Shown here piece by piece: positions 51,509 through 60,210 of a stretch of 64,000 nt of DNA. The translations under genes were made by a program, and so were the position numbers. The notes beneath the pieces were generated by a model. The model made no database searches. It saw only the letters and a list, made by a program, of their open reading frames with translations, and had not been told where the DNA came from. Origin of the DNA: an uncultured Candidatus Planktophila sp. (GTDB lineage: Bacteria; Actinomycetota; Actinomycetes; Nanopelagicales; Nanopelagicaceae); assembly GCA_937975715.1 (NCBI GenBank), contig CALJUA010000144.1, positions 1 to 64,000 on the forward strand, read 5' to 3'. Every line of letters begins with the position of its first letter. Position 1 is the first letter of the stretch.

Positions 51509-52230
51509 GCTACTTAGAACTTCTTCCAGCAGTTGATGTGAAAGATGGCCGCGCTGTGCGCTTGGTGCAGGGCGAGCTCGATGCTGAGACTGCCTATGGC
51601 TCACCACTCGATGCAGCACTTGATTTTCAATCATCGGGTGCTGAGTGGATTCACCTTGTCGATCTCGATGCCGCCTTCGGTCGTGGAGAAAATAGCGCCC
51701 TCTTAGCAGAAGTTGTTGGTCGCCTCGATATCAAAGTCGAACTCTCTGGCGGTATCCGCGATGATGCATCTCTCGAACGTGCTCTTGCAACTGGCTGTCG
51801 GCGAGTCAATCTCGGAACCGCGGCTCTTGAAAACCCCGAGTGGACTTCGCGAGTGATTGCCCAATATGGTGATCGAATCGCAGTAGGTCTTGATGTGCGC
51901 GGACATGTATTAGCTGCACGTGGATGGACAGAAGAAGGTGGAGATCTTTTCGAGACCATCGAACGCCTCGAGCGCGATGGATGTTCTCGTTATGTTGTTA
52001 CCGATGTGACAAAAGATGGAACACTCAAAGGCCCTAACCTCGAACTTCTCAAAGAGGTATGTGCAGCAACATCAAAGCCAGTAATTGCCAGCGGTGGAAT
52101 CTCATCACTCGAAGATATTGCAGCGCTCTCATCGCTTCGCTCCATCGGAGTCGAAGGCGCAATCGTAGGCAAGGCGCTTTATGCAGGTGCATTTACTCTT
52201 GAGCAAGCTCTGGAGCTCACAAAGAAGTGA
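51505..52230 (+). CDS. priA: Bifunctional HisA/TrpF isomerase PriA
   Basis: A 241-residue TIM-barrel isomerase. It starts [20 protein letters not shown] with the catalytic Asp, has [13 protein letters not shown] and a second acid in [15 protein letters not shown]. The loop [12 protein letters not shown] carries the R-G-W pattern that actinobacterial PriA uses to bind both ProFAR and PRA. No trpF is present in the adjoining trp genes, so this enzyme probably serves both pathways. It lies between hisH and hisF with 4-bp overlaps on both sides. Confidence 0.92.
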   Translation: MSYLELLPAVDVKDGRAVRLVQGELDAETAYGSPLDAALDFQSSGAEWIHLVDLDAAFGRGENSALLAEVVGRLDIKVELSGGIRDDASLERALATGCRRVNLGTAALENPEWTSRVIAQYGDRIAVGLDVRGHVLAARGWTEEGGDLFETIERLERDGCSRYVVTDVTKDGTLKGPNLELLKEVCAATSKPVIASGGISSLEDIAALSSLRSIGVEGAIVGKALYAGAFTLEQALELTKK

Positions 52231-53000
52231 CACTCTCAGTTCGCATCATCCCCTGTCTCGATGTCACAGATGGTCGAGTTGTTAAAGGCGTTAACTTCAC
52301 GAATTTAGTTGATGCTGGTGACCCTGTTGAGATGGCATCGCTCTATAACGCAGAGGGGGCAGACGAACTTACATTTCTCGATATCTCTGCAAGCGTCGCA
52401 GGTCGCGAGACAACTCTCGATGTTGTGCGAAAGACTGCAGAGCAAGTCTTTATCCCGCTGACAGTTGGTGGAGGAATTCGCGCAGTAGAAGATGTGGATC
52501 GCTTGCTCCGCGCCGGTGCAGATAAAGTTTCCATTAACACTGCAGCGATAGCTCGACCAGAGCTCATTGCAGAAATCGCCGATCGATTTGGTTCGCAGGT
52601 ACTCGTTCTCTCTGTTGATGCGCGGCGCGCCAATACCGAATCTGGATTTGAAGTGACAACTCATGGTGGACGCCAGAGCGCAGGACTCGATGCTCTGGCC
52701 TGGGTTGAGAAAGCGTGTGCACTTGGCGTCGGTGAAATTCTTCTCAACTCAATGGACGCTGATGGAACTCGTGCAGGTTATGACCTCGGAATGATTAAAG
52801 CTGTGCGCGCTGTTTCGAAAGTCCCGCTGATTGCCAGCGGTGGTGCAGGAAGCCAAGAGGATTTCGCTGCAGCCCTCGATGCAGGGGCAGATGCTCTCCT
52901 GGCAGCTTCGATTTTCCACTTTGGAGTCCACCGTATTGGAGATATTAAGAGCTATCTCGATCGCAGCGGCTATCCAGTGCGCAAGGTTTCACGCCGCTAA
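52227..53000 (+). CDS. hisF: Imidazole glycerol phosphate synthase cyclase subunit
   Basis: A 257-residue TIM barrel making the imidazole ring and AICAR. It begins [21 protein letters not shown] with the catalytic Asp, has [19 protein letters not shown], and the second catalytic Asp in [16 protein letters not shown]. It starts at GTG overlapping the priA stop and pairs with HisH. Confidence 0.97.
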   Translation: MTLSVRIIPCLDVTDGRVVKGVNFTNLVDAGDPVEMASLYNAEGADELTFLDISASVAGRETTLDVVRKTAEQVFIPLTVGGGIRAVEDVDRLLRAGADKVSINTAAIARPELIAEIADRFGSQVLVLSVDARRANTESGFEVTTHGGRQSAGLDALAWVEKACALGVGEILLNSMDADGTRAGYDLGMIKAVRAVSKVPLIASGGAGSQEDFAAALDAGADALLAASIFHFGVHRIGDIKSYLDRSGYPVRKVSRR

Positions 53001-53014
53001 GGCAGAATACTGTT

Positions 53015-53353
53015 ATGACAATCGAGCTATCTGCTGATGTAACAGCGCTTCTCAAAGATGGACTCGATCTCATTCCTGCCATTGCCCAAGATGCCGCAAC
53101 CGGTGAAGTCTTGATGATGGCCTATATGAACCACGAATCTCTTGCAATCACCATCAATACAGGTCGCGCCACATATTGGTCTCGCTCTCGCAACGAACTG
53201 TGGGAGAAGGGTGCGACCTCAGGCCACACCCAAAAAGTTCTCTCTATTGCAGTTGATTGCGATGGCGACACTCTCTTGCTTCAGGTAGAGCAAACCGGTG
53301 CTGCGTGTCACACAGGAGACCGCACCTGTTTCCATCGAAAGCTAGAGCTCTAA
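53015..53353 (+). CDS. hisI: Phosphoribosyl-AMP cyclohydrolase
   Basis: A 112-residue zinc enzyme for the third step of histidine synthesis. It has [31 protein letters not shown] (core [10 protein letters not shown]), the metal site VDCDGD and the zinc cysteines in [12 protein letters not shown]. It is a stand-alone cyclohydrolase; the HisE part is not fused. trpE starts 4 bp later. Confidence 0.96.
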   Translation: MTIELSADVTALLKDGLDLIPAIAQDAATGEVLMMAYMNHESLAITINTGRATYWSRSRNELWEKGATSGHTQKVLSIAVDCDGDTLLLQVEQTGAACHTGDRTCFHRKLEL

Positions 53354-53357
53354 GGAA

Positions 53358-54839
53358 ATGTTGCTCGAAGAATTTCGTGAGTACGCACGAAACAATAACG
53401 TTATTCCGGTCTATCGACGTGTCTTGGCAGATGGTGAAACTCCACTGGGGATTTATAAGAAGCTAGCAAAAAATAATCCCGGAACTTTTCTCCTTGAATC
53501 AGCTGAACATGGGGGAGCGTGGTCACGTTACTCATTTATTGGAGTCCGCAGCCAAACCACGTTGACAGAGCTCGATGGAAAAGCCGAATGGCTTGGCACC
53601 CCGCCGGCGGGAGTTCCGCGCGGAATGGATCCACTTCAAGCGCTGAAGGAATCTGTTGCGCATTTAAAGACTCCTGTTATTCCAGGCCTTCCACCTCTGA
53701 CAGGTGGGCTCGTCGGCTATATGGGCTATGACGCAGTGCGACGCTTAGAAACTTTGCCAACTTTGGCAGAAGATGATCTTCACCTTCCGGAGATTGCATT
53801 TATGTTGACGAGTGATCTTGCTGTGATGGATCACAGCAACGGGATAGTCACACTTATTGCAAATGCCATCAATTGGGACGGCTCTGATAGTCGTATAGAT
53901 GAGGCTTATGCCGAATCTCAAGAGCGATTAGATCGTATGTATGCCGATCTACAGAGCTCACTTGCCGGGGATGTTAGCGAGATTCCTGAATTCACTCCAC
54001 CTTCTTTCGAAAGCAACATCAGCGCAGAAGAATTCCGTGCAAAAGTTGAAATTGCCAAAGAAGAAATTCGCGCAGGTGAAGCTTTTCAGATCGTTATCTC
54101 GCAACGTTTTTCGACAACCGTCAACGCCGATGCTCTTGATGTGTATCGCGCACTTCGCCTCAACAATCCAAGTCCATATATGTATTTATTCCGCTTTGAA
54201 AGTGGATTTGAAGTCGTAGGTTCAAGTCCGGAAGCACTGGTAAAGGTCACTGGGCGTGAAGTCATGGTCCATCCCATTGCCGGAACACGCAAGCGTTCAC
54301 CATCACTGGAAGAAGACGTTCGCCTCGGAGAAGAGCTCCTTGCAGATCCTAAGGAACGCGCAGAGCACCTGATGTTGGTCGATCTTGGTCGCAACGATGT
54401 GGGGCGCGTCTGCACACCAGGATCCGTCGAAGTAATCGATTTCATGCATATCGAGCGATACTCGCATGTGATGCATATTGTCTCTACCGTCGTTGGCGAA
54501 CTCTCAGAAATTGCGGCACCCATTGATGCGCTCTTCTCTGTCTTTCCAGCTGGAACACTCTCTGGAGCGCCAAAGCCACGAGCCATGGAAATCATTGAGC
54601 GCCTCGAACCTACCCGGCGCGGTCTCTACGGCGGTGCGATTGGTTACTTCGATTTCACCGGCAATATCGATACCTGTATCGCCATACGAACAGCGCTGAT
54701 TAAAGATGGCAAGGCATATGTTCAAGCAGGTGCTGGTGTAGTTGCTGATTCTGATCCAGAATCAGAAAACCAAGAGACCCTCAATAAGGCAGCGGCTGTA
54801 TTGACTGCCATCAACACAGCGAATGCGATGCGTGGCTAA
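53358..54839 (+). CDS. trpE: Anthranilate synthase component I
   Basis: A 493-residue chorismate-utilising enzyme. The N-terminal part has FLLESAEHGGAWSRYSFIG, the site where tryptophan feedback acts (LLES). The catalytic part has FQIVISQRF, VGSSPEALVKV, HPIAGTRKR, HLMLVDLGRNDVGRV and PAGTLSGAPKPRAMEII (core GTLSGAPKP). AAGGA precedes the ATG. The glutaminase partner trpG and trpD are not in the window. Confidence 0.96.
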   Translation: MLLEEFREYARNNNVIPVYRRVLADGETPLGIYKKLAKNNPGTFLLESAEHGGAWSRYSFIGVRSQTTLTELDGKAEWLGTPPAGVPRGMDPLQALKESVAHLKTPVIPGLPPLTGGLVGYMGYDAVRRLETLPTLAEDDLHLPEIAFMLTSDLAVMDHSNGIVTLIANAINWDGSDSRIDEAYAESQERLDRMYADLQSSLAGDVSEIPEFTPPSFESNISAEEFRAKVEIAKEEIRAGEAFQIVISQRFSTTVNADALDVYRALRLNNPSPYMYLFRFESGFEVVGSSPEALVKVTGREVMVHPIAGTRKRSPSLEEDVRLGEELLADPKERAEHLMLVDLGRNDVGRVCTPGSVEVIDFMHIERYSHVMHIVSTVVGELSEIAAPIDALFSVFPAGTLSGAPKPRAMEIIERLEPTRRGLYGGAIGYFDFTGNIDTCIAIRTALIKDGKAYVQAGAGVVADSDPESENQETLNKAAAVLTAINTANAMRG

Positions 54840-54841
54840 GA

Positions 54842-55015
54842 ATGTGGAAGCTCAATATCTCACTGGTACTTGTGGCAATAGCTGCGATTTCCATTAGTCG
54901 AAGAATGCGACTTTCTGGAAAGTATGAGCGCAACGATAAGAAAGTTCGAGAGGTTTCTGATTGGAAAGCACTCGATCGTGGCATCGATCCAACCGATAGG
55001 GATGACAATCGATGA
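54842..55015 (+). CDS. 57-residue membrane protein between trpE and trpC (Trp_oprn_chp-like remnant)
   Basis: A very short gene. The product begins MWKLNISLVLVAIAAISIS, a single membrane helix, then a basic-charged stretch and a C-terminal DWKALDRGIDPTDRDDNR. The pattern W-x-x-LDRG-x-DPT is the C-terminal end of the longer (about 180-residue) membrane protein commonly encoded here in actinobacterial trp operons, so this looks like a reduced form. The ATG is 2 bp after the trpE stop and the end overlaps the trpC start (ATGA), so it is firmly embedded in the operon. Its function is unknown. Confidence 0.75.
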   Translation: MWKLNISLVLVAIAAISISRRMRLSGKYERNDKKVREVSDWKALDRGIDPTDRDDNR

Positions 55016-55788
55016 GCGTTCTCGATTCAATCATTGAAGGCGTTCGTGAAGACCTCGCAGCACGCAGGTTGCCTCTCTCTCGATTACAAGAGCAGCTCTC
55101 TCTTGCACCAGCTGTGATTGATGCCCATCCACGATTACTTGCTGACCCAATGACTGTTATTGCCGAGGTTAAGAGATCATCTCCAAGCAAGGGAACACTT
55201 GCAGCAATTACAGATCCTCGAGCACTGGCAGCGCAATACCAAGAGGCAGGAGCTGCAGTTGTCAGCGTTCTGACTGAGAAGCGACGCTTCGGTGGCTCCC
55301 TTGAAGATCTCATTGCTGTGCGCTCAGAGATTCAAATTCCAATCTTGCGCAAAGATTTTATGGTCGACGAGTACCAATTTCTTGAAGCTCGCGCTGCAGG
55401 AGCAGATGTAGTTCTGCTGATTGTTGCAGCGCTATCTAAGAATCAGTTGAAGGATTATTACGACCTAGCAACAGAGCTCGGCATGGCTGTATTAGTTGAA
55501 ACCCACACTCATCAAGAGATTGAAGATGCGATGGCAATTGAGCCGCGCATCATCGGTGTAAATGCTCGCAATCTCAAAACTCTCGATATTGATCTGGGTG
55601 CCTTCACATCGCTCATTCCAGAGATTCCTTCCGGCATTATTCGAGTAGCCGAATCCGGAATCTCGCAGCGCGCTGAAGTTGAAATCGCTCAAAGCGCTGG
55701 CGCAAATGCAATCTTGGTAGGCGAGACGCTTGTGAAATCCGGTGATCCGCGTGCTGCGATTGACCGATTATTAGGACGCGCTCTCTAG
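55012..55788 (+). CDS. trpC: Indole-3-glycerol phosphate synthase
   Basis: A 258-residue TIM barrel that closes the indole ring. It has VIAEVKRSSPSKGTL, VSVLTEKRRFGGSLEDL (core LTEKRRFGGS), PILRKDFMVDEYQ, GVNARNLKTLDID and VAESGISQRAEV, all IGPS motifs. It is a single-function protein with no TrpF fusion, which points to PriA for that step. It overlaps the 57-residue gene and is 24 bp from trpB. Confidence 0.97.
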   Translation: MSVLDSIIEGVREDLAARRLPLSRLQEQLSLAPAVIDAHPRLLADPMTVIAEVKRSSPSKGTLAAITDPRALAAQYQEAGAAVVSVLTEKRRFGGSLEDLIAVRSEIQIPILRKDFMVDEYQFLEARAAGADVVLLIVAALSKNQLKDYYDLATELGMAVLVETHTHQEIEDAMAIEPRIIGVNARNLKTLDIDLGAFTSLIPEIPSGIIRVAESGISQRAEVEIAQSAGANAILVGETLVKSGDPRAAIDRLLGRAL

Positions 55789-55800
55789 CGCAACTACAGG

Positions 55801-55806
55801 TAGCCT
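55801..55806 (+). promoter_or_regulatory. Candidate -10 of a leaderless promoter for trpB
   Basis: TAGCCT is followed by TCCTCC (6 nt) and the trpB ATG in the 24-bp trpC-trpB gap. The TCCTCC is an anti-Shine-Dalgarno-like sequence, not a ribosome binding site. Confidence 0.45.
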
Positions 55807-55812
55807 TCCTCC

Positions 55813-57021
55813 ATGAGCGCAACTGATGCATCAGAGATTCTTGGACATTTCGGCCCATATGGAGGCCGCTTCGTTCCTGAAGCACTCATCGGAGCCTTAG
55901 AGGAACTCGATGCTGCGCATCAAGCAGCAATGATTGATCCTGCATTTCAAAATGAGTTAGCCGAACTTCATCGCACTTACACAGGTCGCCCTTCCATTCT
56001 TACCGAGGCGAAACGTTTTGCAGAACATGCTGGGGGAGCGCGCATTCTTCTCAAGCGAGAAGATCTCAATCACACTGGCAGCCATAAGATCAATAACGTT
56101 TTAGGCCAAGCACTTCTGACAAAGAAGATGGGCAAGAAGCGCATCATCGCTGAAACCGGTGCCGGTCAGCACGGTGTTGCATCAGCAACGGCTGCAGCGC
56201 TGATGGGGCTCGAGTGTGTTGTCTACATGGGCGAAGAAGATACAAAGCGACAGGCACTCAACGTTGCACGCATGAAGATGTTAGGTGCAGAGGTCATTCC
56301 GGTTACTTCAGGTTCGCGCACACTCAAAGATGCCATCAATGAAGCAATGCGCGACTGGGTTACAAATGTTGAAGACACTCACTACCTTCTCGGAACCGTT
56401 GCTGGCCCACACCCATTCCCAACCATGGTGCGCGATTTTCATAAGATCATCGGTGAAGAAGCTCGCGAGCAAGTTCTACAACTTGTTGGTCGCCTGCCAG
56501 ATGCAGTGCTTGCATGTGTAGGTGGAGGATCTAATGCAATTGGAATCTTCCACCGATTCATTACCGATAAAGATGTGCGGTTAATTGGTCTTGAAGCAGG
56601 TGGTGATGGAGTTGAGACCGGCCGTCACGCTGCAACGATTACCGGCGGTTCTCCTGGCGTTCTTCACGGAACACGTTCATATGTATTGCAAGATGCCAAC
56701 GGTCAAACTGTTGAATCCCATTCAATCTCTGCTGGACTTGATTACCCAGGTGTTGGCCCAGAGCATGCCTATCTCCATGACATCGGCCGCGCCGAATATC
56801 GTGCAATCACAGATAAAGAAGCGATGGATGCTTTCTCGCTTCTCTGCAAAACTGAAGGAATTATCCCTGCCATTGAATCCTCACATGCTCTTGCCGGTGC
56901 AATCAAAGTTGGAAGAGAGCTTGGTCCAGATGCAATCCTTCTGATCAACCTTTCAGGTCGCGGAGATAAGGATGTTCATACAGCTGCTCAGTACTTCGGT
57001 ATTGCATTGGACGGTCAGTAA
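55813..57021 (+). CDS. trpB: Tryptophan synthase beta chain
   Basis: A 402-residue PLP enzyme. It has [47 protein letters not shown] (PLP Lys in HTGSHKINN), [18 protein letters not shown] (core ETGAGQHG), [11 protein letters not shown] and LSGRGDKD. It joins indole to serine and pairs with TrpA; the trpA ATG shares a base with its stop (TAATG). Confidence 0.98.
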   Translation: MSATDASEILGHFGPYGGRFVPEALIGALEELDAAHQAAMIDPAFQNELAELHRTYTGRPSILTEAKRFAEHAGGARILLKREDLNHTGSHKINNVLGQALLTKKMGKKRIIAETGAGQHGVASATAAALMGLECVVYMGEEDTKRQALNVARMKMLGAEVIPVTSGSRTLKDAINEAMRDWVTNVEDTHYLLGTVAGPHPFPTMVRDFHKIIGEEAREQVLQLVGRLPDAVLACVGGGSNAIGIFHRFITDKDVRLIGLEAGGDGVETGRHAATITGGSPGVLHGTRSYVLQDANGQTVESHSISAGLDYPGVGPEHAYLHDIGRAEYRAITDKEAMDAFSLLCKTEGIIPAIESSHALAGAIKVGRELGPDAILLINLSGRGDKDVHTAAQYFGIALDGQ

Positions 57022-57821
57022 TGACAACACCGCTCGATCAGCTCTTCATCAAGACACGCGCTGAAAATCGTGCGGCTCTCATTGCATACATCCCTGCCGG
57101 TTTTCCCACCATCAAGGATTGCCACCGAGTTATTCAGGCTTTTGTCGATGGTGGAGTCGATGCGATCGAAATTGGTTTTCCCTATAGCGATCCAGTAATG
57201 GATGGTCCAACGATTCAAGCGGCGGCGGTCACTGCTCTCAACAATGGCACATCTGCTTATGATGTCCTCGACGCACTTGAAGTTTCCACCACAGCAGGTG
57301 TGCCGTCATTGGTAATGACCTATTGGAATCCCATCGAAAAGTTTGGGGTCGAGAAGTTTGCTCATGAGATTGCAGCCCGAGGTGGCTCAGGGGTTATTCA
57401 TCCTGACATCACGATCGAAGAATCTAGTTCATGGCTTGCGGCAGCAGATAAAGAAGGAATCAATCCTATTTATGTGGTTGCGCTCAGCACTTCCGATGAA
57501 CGTTTAGAAAGAGTTACCTCCAAGTGCGGCGGCTTTGTCTATGCAGCGAGCATCATGGGCGTCACCGGGGCACGAGCAACGGTCTCAAGCGGCGCAGAAG
57601 GACTTGTCTCTCGCATCCGAACAACCACAGATCTGCCGGTAGCAGTTGGCCTTGGCGTCTCCACTCGCGAGCAAGCTAGGGACGTGGCCGCATATGCAGA
57701 TGGAGTCATCGTCGGATCTGCTTTTGTGAAAGCAATCTTGGATGCGCCGACATTTGAAAAAGGTCTCACGAAAGTCACAGAATTGGCGCGCGAGCTCGCT
57801 TTCGGCGTTCGTGGCCAGTAA
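57021..57821 (+). CDS. trpA: Tryptophan synthase alpha chain
   Basis: A 266-residue TIM barrel. The catalytic Glu is in AIEIGFPYSDPVMDGPTIQ (core EIGFPYSDP) and the Asp in SGVIHPDITIEES (D at the usual PD position). GFVYAASIMGVTGAR and VAVGLGVSTREQA are family segments; the first reads SIMGVTG where many species have S-x-x-GVTG. It ends the trp block. Confidence 0.96.
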   Translation: MTTPLDQLFIKTRAENRAALIAYIPAGFPTIKDCHRVIQAFVDGGVDAIEIGFPYSDPVMDGPTIQAAAVTALNNGTSAYDVLDALEVSTTAGVPSLVMTYWNPIEKFGVEKFAHEIAARGGSGVIHPDITIEESSSWLAAADKEGINPIYVVALSTSDERLERVTSKCGGFVYAASIMGVTGARATVSSGAEGLVSRIRTTTDLPVAVGLGVSTREQARDVAAYADGVIVGSAFVKAILDAPTFEKGLTKVTELARELAFGVRGQ

Positions 57822-57864
57822 CCCATATATTTACCCCATCAACGGAATCGAAAGAGAGCTGTAC

Positions 57865-58548
57865 ATGTCCCAGAAGAACGCGCCAAAACCTGGCAAGGAT
57901 AATTTCACCCGCTACCTCGTAATTGGTGTGGTTGTTGCAGTCGTGGCAATCATGGTTGTTCCTACAGTTCTCTCTAAGACCAAGTCCGTATCACAAGCCA
58001 TTCCGGCGACTGTCAGCGAAGCCGATGGTTACGCCATCACATTCAATGCGGAAGAGAAGAATCTTCCCGTCATTGATATCTACGAAGATTTCCAATGCCC
58101 AATCTGCCAGCAATTCGAGGGCCTTAATGGCAAGTACATCAACTCATTGATTACCGAGAAGAAGGCTGTGGTGAAGTTCCACGTCCTCTCCTTCATCGGT
58201 ACAGAATCTGTTCGAGCAGCAAATGCAGCTGCATGCGCTAACGATGAAGACAAGTTTGTGGATTTCCACTTGGGTCTCTATGCAAATCAGCCAGCAAGTG
58301 AGAATTCAGGAACCTGGACTAATGATCGAATCATCGCCATTGCAAAGGCTCAAGGGCTCACTGGTTCAACATTCGAAAATTGCGTCAAAGATATGAAGTA
58401 CGAAGGTTGGGTCTCTAAGGTTGCAGAGGCAGGATCGAAGGCGGGAGTTAACTCAACTCCTACAGTCTTTGTGAATGGCAAAGAGATTGATCGCAACAGC
58501 GAGTACTTCAGCGCAGAAAAATTTAAAGCAGCTGTAGAGCGCGGTTAA
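57865..58548 (+). CDS. Membrane-anchored DsbA-like thioredoxin-fold protein
   Basis: A 227-residue protein with a basic N-terminus, one membrane helix (YLVIGVVVAVVAIMVVP) and an extracytoplasmic DsbA-type domain. The active site CPIC is in DIYEDFQCPICQQFEG, and the cis-proline loop is VNSTPTVFVNG. It likely oxidises or isomerises disulfides of secreted proteins. The ATG at 57865 gives a normal anchor; the frame is open upstream through the trpA end. It precedes lgt by one base pair, an order common in actinobacteria. Confidence 0.9.
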   Translation: MSQKNAPKPGKDNFTRYLVIGVVVAVVAIMVVPTVLSKTKSVSQAIPATVSEADGYAITFNAEEKNLPVIDIYEDFQCPICQQFEGLNGKYINSLITEKKAVVKFHVLSFIGTESVRAANAAACANDEDKFVDFHLGLYANQPASENSGTWTNDRIIAIAKAQGLTGSTFENCVKDMKYEGWVSKVAEAGSKAGVNSTPTVFVNGKEIDRNSEYFSAEKFKAAVERG

Positions 58549-58549
58549 T

Positions 58550-59356
58550 ATGCGCGCATCCATCCCAACTCCGAGTATCTCGGTGGTTGAAATTGGACCT
58601 TTCACGGTGCACGCCTACGCACTCTGCATCATCGTTGGAGTTGCAGTTGCTATCTGGTTAAGTAACAAGCGATTTGTTGCTGCATTCCCAAGCGCCCGCG
58701 GTGTCGTGAGTGATGTTGCAATTGTTGCAGTGCCGTCAGGAGTTCTTGGTGGACGTCTCTATCACGTCATTACAACACCAGAGAGATTCTTTGGCACTGA
58801 TGGTCACCCTCAAGACATTTTGAAAATTTGGCAGGGTGGTTTAGGAATCTGGGGAGCAATCACACTTGGCGGAGTCGGTGCGTATCTGGCATATCTCTGG
58901 TTGGCTCGCACTCGTGATTTGCCACAATTTCGATACTTCGCAGATGCACTAGCTCCAGGAATCATCTTCGCTCAAGCGATCGGCCGTTGGGGTAATTGGT
59001 TTAACGCCGAACTTTTTGGAAAACCCACCACCTTGCCGTGGGGGCTGGAGATTCCTCGATGGGCAAGGCCAGAGGGTTACAAAGATTTTCTAACCTTCCA
59101 TCCGACCTTTCTCTACGAGTCTCTCTGGTGCTTAGCGGTCGGTCTCTTACTTCTTCGTGTGGGAGCGCGATTAAAGGCGGGTCAAGTTTTCACTCTCTAT
59201 GTCGCTCTTTACTGCCTCGGCAGACTCGGTTTCGAACTTTTGAGAATTGATTCAGCGCATTTGATCGCAGGGATACGCATTAACGTTCTCGTCAGTCTTG
59301 CAGTGGGAGCAATCTCCCTCGCGCTCTTCCGTATCTTTTCGCGATCTGCACGGTAG
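58550..59356 (+). CDS. lgt: Prolipoprotein diacylglyceryl transferase
   Basis: A 268-residue, seven-helix membrane enzyme that attaches diacylglycerol to the lipobox cysteine. Signatures are GVLGGRLYHVI, GGLGIWGAI, and AQAIGRWGNWFNAELFGKPT (core GRWGNWFNAELFG), and HPTFLYESLW. Its TAG stop forms the first bases of the candidate -10 of the next gene. LspA, the next enzyme in the pathway, is at 42898. Confidence 0.96.
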   Translation: MRASIPTPSISVVEIGPFTVHAYALCIIVGVAVAIWLSNKRFVAAFPSARGVVSDVAIVAVPSGVLGGRLYHVITTPERFFGTDGHPQDILKIWQGGLGIWGAITLGGVGAYLAYLWLARTRDLPQFRYFADALAPGIIFAQAIGRWGNWFNAELFGKPTTLPWGLEIPRWARPEGYKDFLTFHPTFLYESLWCLAVGLLLLRVGARLKAGQVFTLYVALYCLGRLGFELLRIDSAHLIAGIRINVLVSLAVGAISLALFRIFSRSAR

Positions 59357-59359
59357 GGT
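59354..59359 (+). promoter_or_regulatory. Candidate -10 of a leaderless promoter for the VIT-family gene
   Basis: TAGGGT starts on the lgt stop codon (TAG) and is followed by AGAAAT (6 nt) and the ATG at 59366. Confidence 0.5.
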
Positions 59360-59365
59360 AGAAAT

Positions 59366-60088
59366 ATGGGTCTAGAAGATGTATACATCCGCAATCTCGA
59401 ACATAAAGCACACCGTGCAGGGTGGCTTCGAGCAGCGGTTCTCGGCGTTAACGACGGTTTGGTTTCTACGGCATCCTTGATGGTCGGCGTTGCAGCAGCA
59501 AGTGCATCACTCGATAATGCAAAGTCGATCATTATCTCTACAGGTGCTGCAGGTATCGCGGCGGGCGCTCTTTCGATGGCTGTTGGTGAGTACATCTCTG
59601 TTTCTTCACAGACAGATATTGAAGAGTCAGATCGCTTACTTGAAATTGAGCATCTCGCAATTGACCCTGAGGGCGAGCTAGAAGAGCTCGTTGCAATTTA
59701 CAAAGAACGCGGACTCGATGAACAACTCGCTCGCGCAGTGGCAACCCAGTTAACCGAGAAGGATGCACTCAATGCACACCTTCGTGATGAATTAGGGCAC
59801 CACCCACATAGCAAGGCTCGTCCAGTTCAAGCATCGATCGCCTCTGCTCTCTCATTCGCAATCGGCGGATTCATTCCATTTTTGGCAGCTTTTGCTCCAA
59901 CAATCGGCACCATCTCTGGCTCAATCGTTGGCTTCACTATCGTTGGCCTCATCGTTGCCGGCGCGATTGGAGCAAAGACAGCTGGCTCCAAGCTCCTCAT
60001 TCCAACGCTGCGAGTCCTTATCGGAGGCTGTATCGGCATGGCAGTTACCGCTGGAATCGGTCAACTCTTCCACGCCTCTGTGGCATAA
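59366..60088 (+). CDS. VIT1/CCC1-family iron/manganese transporter
   Basis: A 240-residue membrane protein. It begins with a conserved first helix, AAVLGVNDGLVSTASLMVGV (core GVNDGLVSTASLM), then AAGALSMAVGEYISVSSQTD (core SMAVGEYISVSSQ), a charged cytoplasmic domain rich in Glu and His (ELGHHPHS) that would bind metal, and three more helices with PFLAAF. Relatives move Fe2+ or Mn2+ out of the cytoplasm. It is read from its own likely leaderless promoter. The 122-bp gap to gltB shows no clear terminator. Confidence 0.92.
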   Translation: MGLEDVYIRNLEHKAHRAGWLRAAVLGVNDGLVSTASLMVGVAAASASLDNAKSIIISTGAAGIAAGALSMAVGEYISVSSQTDIEESDRLLEIEHLAIDPEGELEELVAIYKERGLDEQLARAVATQLTEKDALNAHLRDELGHHPHSKARPVQASIASALSFAIGGFIPFLAAFAPTIGTISGSIVGFTIVGLIVAGAIGAKTAGSKLLIPTLRVLIGGCIGMAVTAGIGQLFHASVA

Positions 60089-60210
60089 AAGGCGAGCGTG
60101 TAGCGGGTATTAAGTAGTCATAGCGCCCTCTCGGTTGCTACCCTTTGCGAACTTAGAACGGGCCATCGTTGTCCCGACAGGTATGAAATCTGTGAAATGA
60201 GACAACGAGT

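Noticed and set aside
53001..53014. Leaderless promoter before hisI (CAGAAT-N6-ATG)
   Set aside because: The first base of the hexamer is C, and the gene is 14 bp after hisF inside an operon.
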